DNA of 64,000 bases from Anaerolineales bacterium. Lineage in GTDB: Bacteria; Chloroflexota; Anaerolineae; Anaerolineales; Anaerolineaceae. Position numbers and translations under genes: made by a program. Below are positions 28,034 to 37,070 of this stretch, piece by piece (positions within the stretch are counted from its first letter, which is position 1; every line of letters begins with the position of its first letter). The notes beneath the pieces are model-generated. The model ran no database searches. It was not told where the DNA came from and was given only the letters and a program-made list of their open reading frames with translations. The DNA lies in contig JAGVAB010000070.1 in the NCBI GenBank assembly GCA_020060485.1, positions 1 to 64,000 of the forward strand, in the 5' to 3' direction.

Positions 28034-28344
28034 TCTCGGTCCTCTTTGCCCTCTTCTTTTTCTTTCTTGTAAAGATAATCCTGGTCAAGTTTCCGCATTC
28101 TGGCAATGAATTTGCCAAGGTTGTAATAACTAATGAAAATACCCATAAAGATGAGGCCTATCGTAAAAATGTGACCGGTTCCTAATAACCTGTCCAGAAA
28201 ATTTCCCAGCAAGGTACCGCCGAATATTGGAATAGCCAGGTCCCAACCCAGTGACATCGCCCGAAGTGACTCCCGCCAGAGACTGGCCAGCCATTCCGGC
28301 GTTTTCCTTTTCTCAGGTTTCCGCTGAGTCATTTTCCGGGTCAT
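28030..28344 (-). CDS. atpQ: N-ATPase AtpQ subunit (AtpI/AtpZ-like)
   Basis: The protein has 104 residues with a basic N-terminus and two membrane helices (about 34-55 and 60-78). FGGTLLGNFLDRLLGTGH is typical of the ATPase gene-1/AtpZ group. The tail is highly charged. A second ATG at 28332 would shorten the overlap with atpC and may be the real start. GGAAA precedes both. Confidence 0.78.
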   Translation of the reverse strand: MTRKMTQRKPEKRKTPEWLASLWRESLRAMSLGWDLAIPIFGGTLLGNFLDRLLGTGHIFTIGLIFMGIFISYYNLGKFIARMRKLDQDYLYKKEKEEGKEDRE

Positions 28345-28710
28345 TTTCCAAAGTAATGCTGGTTAAGGTTTTCATCACTGCATCAACAAGCCGATCTACC
28401 TCATCTTCTGGTTGTGTAAATGCGGCAATCTTCTCATTTACTTGTTGAGTTTGTGCGTGAGTGAATATCTGGACCAAGTTGTTCCTCACCACCATGATAC
28501 CAGCCTGAACAAAAATTTCTGAGTTTGACTGCGCATCATTCATCTTAATCTTCCCGGCAGCCACCTCAGCGACCAACGGGGCATGTCCGGGATGAATGCC
28601 AATCTTGCCGTCAGGCAGGTTGATCTGTACTGCCATAAATCCCGAGCCTTCAAAGATCTGCCCTTCCGGGGATTGAACCAGCAGGCGCAGCGTATTTTCC
28701 CCGGGCTCCA

Positions 28711-28711
<1 letters not shown>
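28313..28711 (-). CDS. atpC: ATP synthase epsilon subunit
   Basis: The protein has 132 residues. The N-terminal beta-sandwich includes LPDGKIGIHPGHAPLVAEV, the classical epsilon signature, followed by a helical C-terminus. The start shares one base with the atpD stop. The second position in the operon, after atpD, is characteristic of N-ATPases. Confidence 0.9.
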
Positions 28712-30173
<1,462 letters not shown>

Positions 30174-30175
<2 letters not shown>

Positions 30176-30218
30176 AAGCCAAAGCTGCGACACGGATGAA
30201 ACCCCTTCGCAGCTTTGG
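30174..30218 (-). terminator. Terminator of the first molybdenum hydroxylase operon
   Basis: A perfect 12-bp stem (30207-30218 with 30179-30190) has a 16-nt loop. On the minus strand it is followed by CTTTTG. The T-run is shared with the -35 box of the ATPase promoter. Confidence 0.72.
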
Positions 30219-30251
30219 AAAAAGACGCATCACGAAATGCTACACGAAATC

Positions 30252-32507
30252 TCACTGCGCGCGGGATAAGCCTTGCAATATCCTTTCGGCGTTGATAGGC
30301 AGCGATCTGACCCGTACCCCGGTGGCGCTGAATACAGCATTGGCAATTGCCGGTGCAGTGGGCACCAATACGATCTCGCCAACTCCTTTTGCGCCATGTG
30401 GCCCACTGGCTTCTGGTATCTCAAGGATGGTGCTTTCGATTTGGGGCATGTCTTTGGTGGTGGCAAGCAAATATTCGGTGAAGCTATCCACCCATTGCCC
30501 GTTTTGCTTTAAGGCAACATCTTCCAGGATGGCATAGCCCAAACCAGTAGCAGCTCCTCCCTCAATTTGCCCTTCAACGCCCAGTCGGTTGATTACTTTT
30601 CCTACGTCGTTAATCGTGACCAGATGCGTTACCTGAATTGTGCCCAAATCCTGATTGACTTCCACTCGGGCAACGTTGGACGCAAAAACGAACATGACGT
30701 GCGGTAAGCCAATCGGCAAATGATCCGGTGTTTTTTCTTTTGGATATGGAAAACTGAAAGACCCTTCCTGTTTGATAAACTGTCCTTCCTCTGCCAGGCG
30801 GCTGGTGATCTCGCCCACCGCGACAGAGGCTCCATTCTTTTGCAGGATTTTTCCCTCTGCATAATCCAGCAGCTCAATCGATGTGTTCAATAACCGGGCA
30901 GCTTCATTCAGTAGTTGCTGTTTGATTCCTTCTGCCGCCTGAATGATCGCATTACCAGCCATGTATGTCATTCGCGAGGCGCAGGCTACGCCGCCATTCG
31001 GAGTAACGCTGGTATCAACAAACACTGTTTCAATGTGTTCGTATGGGATTTCCAGTGCCTCGGCGGCGATCTGTTCTGCAGCAACTGCCAGCCCCTGACC
31101 CAAATCCGGTGCGCCAAGGTATAGCCTCACCCTTCCATCCAGCAGCCACTCCAATGTATGGCTTATCGTATCCGGCACCCCCGCCCCCAGGCCCATACTT
31201 TGCATGGCAAGCGCCATTCCCACACCAGCCGTCTTGCCCGGTCTTGCAGGAATGTTTTCCAGTTGTTTTCGGGCTTCGCGTGCTTTTTCGATGCATGCCG
31301 GCAAGGCGGATGCAGTCGCATCAAGCGGAACACGGGTGAAGAGATGATCACCAGGCTTCAGGATGTTCTGCTGTCGCAAATCGATGGGATCCATGCCGAT
31401 TTTCTCAGCAATGATGTCGATCAGGCTCTCAATGGCAAAGTGGGATTGCGGAGCCCCAAAACCGCGCATTGCCCCCGAAAGCGGGCTGTTGGTCAAGACC
31501 ACATAGGTATCCACTTGGACATTAGGTATTTGATATGAGCCGGCCAAAGTTTCAGTGAGAATTGAAGCTACAGCCGGTCCGTAGGAAGCATAAGCCCCGG
31601 TATCCATCACTGCCTTTGCTTTGAGGGCTGTGATTTTGCCATTCTTCTTTACGCCAACTTTATAAAAAAATTGAGCTGGGTGTCTTTTGGGATGGGCCAC
31701 AAAAGATTCGTGCCGCGCATTCACCAATTGAACGGTCGAGCGGGTCATCCAGGCACCCAGGGCGGCCAGCACCTGTAATTCAGGGTCTTCCTTTCCTCCA
31801 AACGCTCCACCTACCACTGCACTTTTGACCCTCACCAGGTGTTCATCGATGCCCAGGACACGGGCAATGGTTTTACGGTCTTCAAAAGGTTCTTGCGAAC
31901 TAACCCATACTGTCAGTGTGCCATCCGGATTGTAGACCGCCAGGGAACTTTCGGGTTCCATATATCCTGGTGAAACACGCTGGACACTGAACTGCTCCTC
32001 AATGATCAGGTCGGCTTGAGCAAATCCTTCCTGTATATCTCCATTGCAAATATCGTATTTGGTGATCAGATTCCCTGATGGCTGCACTTTCGGCGATTCA
32101 GGCTGCAAAGCTAGAACGGGGTCAAAGACCGGGGTCAGCGTTTCGTAGGTTACCCGAATTTTCTCGGCGGCTTTTTTTGCAGCGGCGCGTGTGTTAGCTA
32201 TGATCAAAGCTACAGGTTCACCGATATGCCGTACCACTTGATGTGCAAGCGCCGGCTGATCCTGGATCAAGGCGCCATGTGTAATTTCACCGGGTATATC
32301 GGCAGATGTCAATACGGCCACAACATCGGGCATTTCTTTGGCCGCCTGGGAATTGACAGCAAGAAGTCTGGCCGAATGTTCGTTTGACCGCAAAACATAG
32401 CCATACAGCATGTTCTGGGTCTTAATGTCCGCAACATATTTTGCTTTACCTGTAGCTTTATCATAAGCGTCTTTTCGAATGACACGTTCTCCAAGGTTAC
32501 CGGCCAT
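30252..32507 (-). CDS. Xanthine dehydrogenase-family molybdopterin-binding subunit
   Basis: The protein has about 751 residues. It is the large subunit of a molybdenum hydroxylase that oxidises an N-heterocycle or aldehyde. GGAFGGKED near residue 235 and the active-site glutamate in GAKGVGE near 709 are present. The substrate is unknown. ATG at 32507 (MAGNLGERV) is chosen because GGAGG lies 8 nt before it. The gene overlaps the 2Fe-2S subunit gene and ends the operon. The protein is similar in layout to the other two large subunits in the window. Confidence 0.9.
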   Translation of the reverse strand: MAGNLGERVIRKDAYDKATGKAKYVADIKTQNMLYGYVLRSNEHSARLLAVNSQAAKEMPDVVAVLTSADIPGEITHGALIQDQPALAHQVVRHIGEPVALIIANTRAAAKKAAEKIRVTYETLTPVFDPVLALQPESPKVQPSGNLITKYDICNGDIQEGFAQADLIIEEQFSVQRVSPGYMEPESSLAVYNPDGTLTVWVSSQEPFEDRKTIARVLGIDEHLVRVKSAVVGGAFGGKEDPELQVLAALGAWMTRSTVQLVNARHESFVAHPKRHPAQFFYKVGVKKNGKITALKAKAVMDTGAYASYGPAVASILTETLAGSYQIPNVQVDTYVVLTNSPLSGAMRGFGAPQSHFAIESLIDIIAEKIGMDPIDLRQQNILKPGDHLFTRVPLDATASALPACIEKAREARKQLENIPARPGKTAGVGMALAMQSMGLGAGVPDTISHTLEWLLDGRVRLYLGAPDLGQGLAVAAEQIAAEALEIPYEHIETVFVDTSVTPNGGVACASRMTYMAGNAIIQAAEGIKQQLLNEAARLLNTSIELLDYAEGKILQKNGASVAVGEITSRLAEEGQFIKQEGSFSFPYPKEKTPDHLPIGLPHVMFVFASNVARVEVNQDLGTIQVTHLVTINDVGKVINRLGVEGQIEGGAATGLGYAILEDVALKQNGQWVDSFTEYLLATTKDMPQIESTILEIPEASGPHGAKGVGEIVLVPTAPAIANAVFSATGVRVRSLPINAERILQGLSRAQ

Positions 32508-32982
32508 CGCCATCACCTCCGTTGGATGCAAGACTGACCGCCTCGATCATTTTCTTGTATCCGGTACAGCGACACAAGTTGCCGGATAAAGCTTCCTTGA
32601 TCTCCGCTTCCACGGGGTAAGGGTTCTCATCCAATAAAGCTTTTGCTGCCATGATGGCGCCTGGGGTGCAGTAGCCACATTGAATGGCTCCGGTTTCAAT
32701 GAAAGCTTGCTGCAAGGGGTGCAAACGATCCCCCTGATCCAAACCTTCAATGGTCTCGATGGTAGCCTGGTCTGCCTGCCCGGCAAGCACCATACAGGCA
32801 TTAACCGCTTTTCCATTCATGATGACCGTACACGCACCGCATTCACCCTCCCCGCCGCACGCATCTTTTACCCCGGTTAGATCTAGCTCATCTCGCAAAA
32901 TATCCAGCAAGGTCAGATTGGCTGCGCAATTCAAGGCCACCAGGCTCCCATTAACCGTTAGTTCAATGGAAATCACATTCAT
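32497..32982 (-). CDS. Molybdenum hydroxylase 2Fe-2S subunit
   Basis: The protein has 161 residues. The first cluster motif is CGGEGECGACTV with the following cysteine near residue 62. The second cluster comes from CGYCTPG and CRCTGY in the helical C-terminal domain. It carries electrons from the molybdenum site to FAD. It overlaps the FAD subunit gene by 4 bp. Confidence 0.92.
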   Translation of the reverse strand: MNVISIELTVNGSLVALNCAANLTLLDILRDELDLTGVKDACGGEGECGACTVIMNGKAVNACMVLAGQADQATIETIEGLDQGDRLHPLQQAFIETGAIQCGYCTPGAIMAAKALLDENPYPVEAEIKEALSGNLCRCTGYKKMIEAVSLASNGGDGDGR

Positions 32983-33839
32983 TTTTCAACCCTCCGCAAC
33001 GCCAGTCTCAATGCTTCCACCAATAAAGTCGCGGCAGCAGTGCGCCTGTAATCGGCACTGGAGCGCACATCATCAATAGGCGAAATGTCCAACTGCACAG
33101 CCTTTTGGGCTGCAGCGAACAAGTCTTCTCCCGGCGCTTCACCGGCCAGTATCTGCTCGGCATGAGGACTGCGCACCGCAGTAGGAGCCACCGATCCCAG
33201 GGCAATGCGCACATCACTGAACCGGCCTTCGCTGTCCAGGGTACACGCCACAGCGGCACTGGCAACAGAAATGGCCATCCCGTTGCGTTTGCCCAGTTTT
33301 ACAAATGCAGACCCGTAGCAGGGCAGTTTTTGGAGTGAAAGATACAGGATCAACTCTCCAATTTCCAACCCGGTCTTTCCTGGGCCTTGCAAAAATTGAG
33401 ATAAGGGCAGTGTCCTCTCCCCATGCATAGATCCCAGATGGACAACCGCATCATGGATAAGCAAGGGCGGTAAGGTGTCCGCAGCAGGCGAGGCATTGGC
33501 AATATTTCCGCCCAATGTTCCCCGATTGCGCGTTTGCGGGCAACCAATACTGGCTGCTGCCTCGGTCAACGAGACGGCCAGATTTTGCAATAATCCTGCT
33601 TCAATCACGTTGCGATGGGTAGCCAATGCTCCGATCTGTATCACACCATCAACTTCACGAATAAAGTCCAGCCCGGCCAAACGGCTGATATCCACCAGCG
33701 TATCGACCGGCTGTTTGCTGCGTCGCAGCCTGGGAATAATGTCAGTTGCACCTGCAAGAGGTTTGTGATTTTCGTTCTGCAACTGGGTATAAACATCATT
33801 TAGGCTGTCAGGGAGGTAGTAATTAAGTTCCTGGATCAC
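32979..33839 (-). CDS. Molybdenum hydroxylase FAD-binding subunit
   Basis: The protein has about 286 residues of the CoxM/XdhB type. The FAD motifs are PLAGATDIIPRLR and TRNRGTLGGNIANASPAAD. A GTG start at 33839 is preferred: AAAGGA lies 7 nt before it, and the family begins with this YYLPDSL block. The frame stays open to a TTG at 33869. It is the first gene of the three-gene operon, divergent from the LarA-like gene. Confidence 0.88.
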   Translation of the reverse strand: MIQELNYYLPDSLNDVYTQLQNENHKPLAGATDIIPRLRRSKQPVDTLVDISRLAGLDFIREVDGVIQIGALATHRNVIEAGLLQNLAVSLTEAAASIGCPQTRNRGTLGGNIANASPAADTLPPLLIHDAVVHLGSMHGERTLPLSQFLQGPGKTGLEIGELILYLSLQKLPCYGSAFVKLGKRNGMAISVASAAVACTLDSEGRFSDVRIALGSVAPTAVRSPHAEQILAGEAPGEDLFAAAQKAVQLDISPIDDVRSSADYRRTAAATLLVEALRLALRRVEK

Positions 33840-33890
33840 GGTACCGTCCTTTCGCACGAAAGATGTCAATCATAAGATTGCCTTAATCGC

Positions 33891-33900
33891 TATAATTATA
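33891..33900. promoter_or_regulatory. Palindromic TATAATTATA, possible two-way -10 element
   Basis: The ten bases read the same on both strands and contain TATAAT each way. They lie in the 104-bp gap between the divergent hydroxylase FAD gene and the LarA-like gene, so both could use it. No strong -35 is visible for either. Confidence 0.45.
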
Positions 33901-33943
33901 CATGGCGTTATTCCAGCGTGCAAAGGAGATTGATGAGTCGCCA

Positions 33944-35218
33944 ATGAACATTTACCGGTTACCATACGGTCAACGCGAGGTTAGCCTGGAAATCCCCACT
34001 GGCCTCAAGACTGATGTGATTGCCCAGGTAAATCCTGTCCCCCACCCCGACCCGCTGCAAGCGGTTGGCGATGCCCTTAACCAGCCATGCGCCGGAAAAC
34101 GGCTTGAAGACTTTCCCGCACCCCGGCGAGTGTCTATTGCCATTAATGATAAAACCCGTCCAGTGCCGCACCGAGCTTTGTTGCTGCCAATTTTACAGCG
34201 GCTGGAGCAGTTGGATGTGCCAAAATCAATGATCCAATTGGTGATTGCGTCTGGCACACATGACCCCATGAGGGTGGATGAATTTCCTCTGATCCTGCCC
34301 CAAGAAATGATTGCCAATCATCCTATCGCCGTCCATGACTGCGACCAGGGTGAGAACCTGGTTCACTTGGGGACAAGTCCGGCAGGGACACCTGTGTTTG
34401 TGAACAGGGATTTTTATGAAGCAGATCTAAAAATTGTGGTTGGCAACATTGAACCACATCACTTCATGGGATTTTCAGGTGGTGTCAAAACCGCCGCAGT
34501 CGGCCTTGGTGGCCGTGAAACCATTCGCCGTAATCACGCATTTATCACTCACCCGGAAGCCAGACTGGGGATATACGAACAGAACCCCATGCGCCAGGAT
34601 GTGGAAGAAATCGGAAAGATGATGGGAGTGGATTATGCGGTCAACGCAATTCTCAATGAAAATCTGGAACTGGTGCATGCCGTAGCCGGTTTGCCATTGG
34701 CAGTGATGGCGGCTGGCATTCCTCTTTCGCGAGCAGTTTGCCAGGTGCCAGTATCAGGCAAATACGATATTGTTGTCGCGTCTTGTGGCGGCTATCCCAA
34801 AGATATTAATCTCTATCAGGCGCAGAAGGCACAATCCAATGCTGCCATGCTCGTAAAACCTGGTGGCACAATCATACTCATTGCTGAGTGTGCCGAGGGC
34901 ATTGGCAGTACAGGATATGAAGAATTCATGCGTGGCGTTCAATCTTCCCAGCAAGCAATACAAAAATTCCGCCAACAGGATTTTCAACTGGGTCCCCACA
35001 AAGCCTATCTTTTTGCCAGGATAGCCCAGAAGTGTGAGACTGTTCTGGTTTCCAGCATCCCGGCCGATGTGGTTCACACATATTTGCTCAAGCCTGCGCC
35101 AGATGTACATGTAGCGCTGCAATATGCCCTGGGGCGCGCCTCTGGAACTGCAAGTATCGCTCTTATGCCTCATGCCGTAGCCACTGCGCCATTGGTTGCA
35201 ACCAGTTCTGTGGCGTAA
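33944..35218 (+). CDS. LarA-like nickel-pincer lactate racemase family protein
   Basis: The protein has about 424 residues. Catalytic residues of LarA are all present with a constant offset of two from the Lactiplantibacillus enzyme: H106 (GTHDP), H172 (NIEPHH), K182 (GGVKTAA), which carries the nickel-pincer nucleotide, and H198 (RRNH). The protein probably racemises or epimerises a 2-hydroxyacid. The lactate substrate is not certain. The ATG at 33944 is chosen from this alignment. An in-frame ATG at 33902 lies too close to the TATAAT. The LarB, LarC and LarE maturation genes are not in the window. Confidence 0.85.
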   Translation: MNIYRLPYGQREVSLEIPTGLKTDVIAQVNPVPHPDPLQAVGDALNQPCAGKRLEDFPAPRRVSIAINDKTRPVPHRALLLPILQRLEQLDVPKSMIQLVIASGTHDPMRVDEFPLILPQEMIANHPIAVHDCDQGENLVHLGTSPAGTPVFVNRDFYEADLKIVVGNIEPHHFMGFSGGVKTAAVGLGGRETIRRNHAFITHPEARLGIYEQNPMRQDVEEIGKMMGVDYAVNAILNENLELVHAVAGLPLAVMAAGIPLSRAVCQVPVSGKYDIVVASCGGYPKDINLYQAQKAQSNAAMLVKPGGTIILIAECAEGIGSTGYEEFMRGVQSSQQAIQKFRQQDFQLGPHKAYLFARIAQKCETVLVSSIPADVVHTYLLKPAPDVHVALQYALGRASGTASIALMPHAVATAPLVATSSVA

Positions 35219-35249
35219 AATTCCGCTGGAAGGGCATAGTGTTTCGAGT

Positions 35250-35255
35250 TATAAT
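35250..35255 (+). promoter_or_regulatory. -10 box of the Asp23-nusB pair
   Basis: TATAAT lies 36 bp before the ATG at 35292, after the LarA-like gene. The -35 is weak. Confidence 0.4.
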
Positions 35256-35291
35256 TACTGAAAGTTACCTTTTTACTGAATTGGAGAAACC

Positions 35292-35654
35292 ATGACAGAT
35301 TCCTCGCGACCACCAGGAAAAACAACAATCTCGCCAGATGTGCTGGTTACGATTGTGCGCCTGACTGCATTGGGTGTGCCCGGCGTCAGCCGCCTGGCTA
35401 AAATTCCTGTGGGTGTAAATTTGATCTTTAAGAGTCGCGCCGAAGATGGCGTTTGCATTACAGTTGATGAAAACACTGTTGGGGCCGACCTCTATCTGCA
35501 TTTTGAGCGCGATGTAAATGTACGCAACGTGAGCCGCGACGTGCAACAGCGCGTTACGCGTGCCATTTCCGAAATGGTTGATATGCAAGTGAAAGAGATC
35601 AATGTTCACGTTGAAGATATCGACTATGAAACGGAAGCAGCAGCCACTAAATGA
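35292..35654 (+). CDS. Asp23/Gls24 family envelope stress protein
   Basis: The protein has 120 residues of the DUF322 family: [24 protein letters not shown] at the start and the [29 protein letters not shown] helix-strand at the end. The role is linked to envelope stress in Firmicutes and unclear elsewhere. GGAG precedes the ATG. It overlaps nusB by 4 bp, a pairing seen in many bacteria. Confidence 0.85.
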   Translation: MTDSSRPPGKTTISPDVLVTIVRLTALGVPGVSRLAKIPVGVNLIFKSRAEDGVCITVDENTVGADLYLHFERDVNVRNVSRDVQQRVTRAISEMVDMQVKEINVHVEDIDYETEAAATK

Positions 35655-36085
35655 AATCCAGAACCAAGGCACGCAGCATTGCATTGCAAGTCCTGTTTGA
35701 AATGGATATCGCAACAGGCCATAAACCAGGTGAAGCTTTGGTTGCACGTCTGGCTGAAGAAGAATTGGATGACGGGCTGGCTGAGTTTTCCAGGACAATC
35801 ATCTTTGGTGTGATCCCTTTGGAGAAAGCTTTAGACGATTTTATTGCACAGCATGCACCTGAGTGGCCTGTCGACCAGGTCGCTATTATTGACCGCAACA
35901 TCCTGCGTATTGCCCTTTGGGAATTTGCTGTTGAAAAGTGCACGCCGGTCAAGGTTGCCATCAACGAAGCTGTTGAACTTGCCAAAGTCTATGGATCAGA
36001 CAGTTCACCGCGATTTGTCAATGGCGTTTTGGGCAGCCTCGCAGACCACCAATCCGAAATCGTAAAATTTTTTGGCAAAACATAA
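35651..36085 (+). CDS. nusB: Transcription antitermination factor NusB
   Basis: The protein has 144 residues, all-helical. It begins [16 protein letters not shown] and contains [12 protein letters not shown] and [18 protein letters not shown], then [10 protein letters not shown], the full NusB pattern. It binds boxA RNA with S10 in rRNA antitermination. The start overlaps the Asp23 stop (ATGA). Confidence 0.93.
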   Translation: MKSRTKARSIALQVLFEMDIATGHKPGEALVARLAEEELDDGLAEFSRTIIFGVIPLEKALDDFIAQHAPEWPVDQVAIIDRNILRIALWEFAVEKCTPVKVAINEAVELAKVYGSDSSPRFVNGVLGSLADHQSEIVKFFGKT

Positions 36086-36252
36086 CGCCAATAATCTGAT
36101 CTTTAATGATCGGGCAGTTAAGACGGCCAATATCCCCCACCTCCTTTTCGATCCATCAAATATTCCCAACTGCCAGTCTTCGCTTTGTGCTGCGGTTTGA
36201 ATAGTGGGTTGATCCAGCAGCCCGGATGATGTACGCCCCCAAACCTCTTTGC

Positions 36253-37011
36253 TTACCGCACAGGCATGATGAAAATTAAATAAGCCGCCCCCAGGATCAG
36301 GAACGGGGCATAAGGGATGGCGGTGAAGGACTTGTAGGTCTTGAAAAGCCTGCCAATCAATAAATAAATTCCGCTTCCCAGACCCCCTGCCAGAATGGCA
36401 AAGAGTAATCCGGCCGTAACCCCCGGCCAACCTAACAGTAATCCCAGTATAAAACTCAGGATCACATCACCAAATCCCAGGGCGATCTCCTCAATTTCTT
36501 CTCCGCGCCATCTGGACACCAAATTGGTGAATAAAATACCCAGAAAATACAGGGTGAGCATGATGCCAAATCCGGCCAATGCACCCCAGGCTGTTGACAC
36601 GAAGCCGTGCATTTTCCATCCCAAATAACCGCAAAGCAATACACCAGCCAGACTTGTAGGGTGCAGAATCAATTTGTGTTCCAGATCAATCACAAACACG
36701 ACCCCGAAATAAACTGCTAAAACCATTCCCCACCAAATGCCCACCCGCTGAGGAGGGAAGAACAGGAACACAATCGGGAGCAATAAAAAGACAACCAAAA
36801 CCAGCAAGGTACGTAGCGACCGGCCTTGCTGGCAATTCGTGCATACCCTGAAAAGGAAATAATCTCGGAAGGATAGGGCATGTTGGCAATGAACACATAC
36901 CGGGAGCCCCAGTTTTCTGGTCATCGGCAAGGTGTCCGAAAGGTAATTAATCAACAAACCTGACAAGAGGCCAAGTATAATGGGAACAATGACGGAAAGT
37001 CCTTGTGGCAT
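36253..37011 (-). CDS. Prepilin peptidase (type IV leader peptidase)
   Basis: The protein has about 252 residues, a polytopic membrane aspartic protease. The zinc-type cysteine pairs CVHC and CTNC follow the first helix. The two catalytic aspartates are in FVIDLEH and GFGDV. Usually it cleaves type IV pilin or pseudopilin leaders. No pilin genes are nearby. Start ATG at 37011 has GGAG 6 nt upstream. The longer frame to 37083 has no support. The upstream neighbour is divergent mrfA. Confidence 0.85.
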   Translation of the reverse strand: MPQGLSVIVPIILGLLSGLLINYLSDTLPMTRKLGLPVCVHCQHALSFRDYFLFRVCTNCQQGRSLRTLLVLVVFLLLPIVFLFFPPQRVGIWWGMVLAVYFGVVFVIDLEHKLILHPTSLAGVLLCGYLGWKMHGFVSTAWGALAGFGIMLTLYFLGILFTNLVSRWRGEEIEEIALGFGDVILSFILGLLLGWPGVTAGLLFAILAGGLGSGIYLLIGRLFKTYKSFTAIPYAPFLILGAAYLIFIMPVR

Positions 37012-37070
37012 CCTTCTCTCCAGCATGGTAACTATTGGCGAATGCGATGACCAAAGTATAACCCGGAACG

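Noticed and set aside
33902..33943. Earlier ATG for the LarA-like gene
   Set aside because: It lies 5 nt after TATAAT, and alignment to LarA catalytic residues fits the later ATG at 33944.
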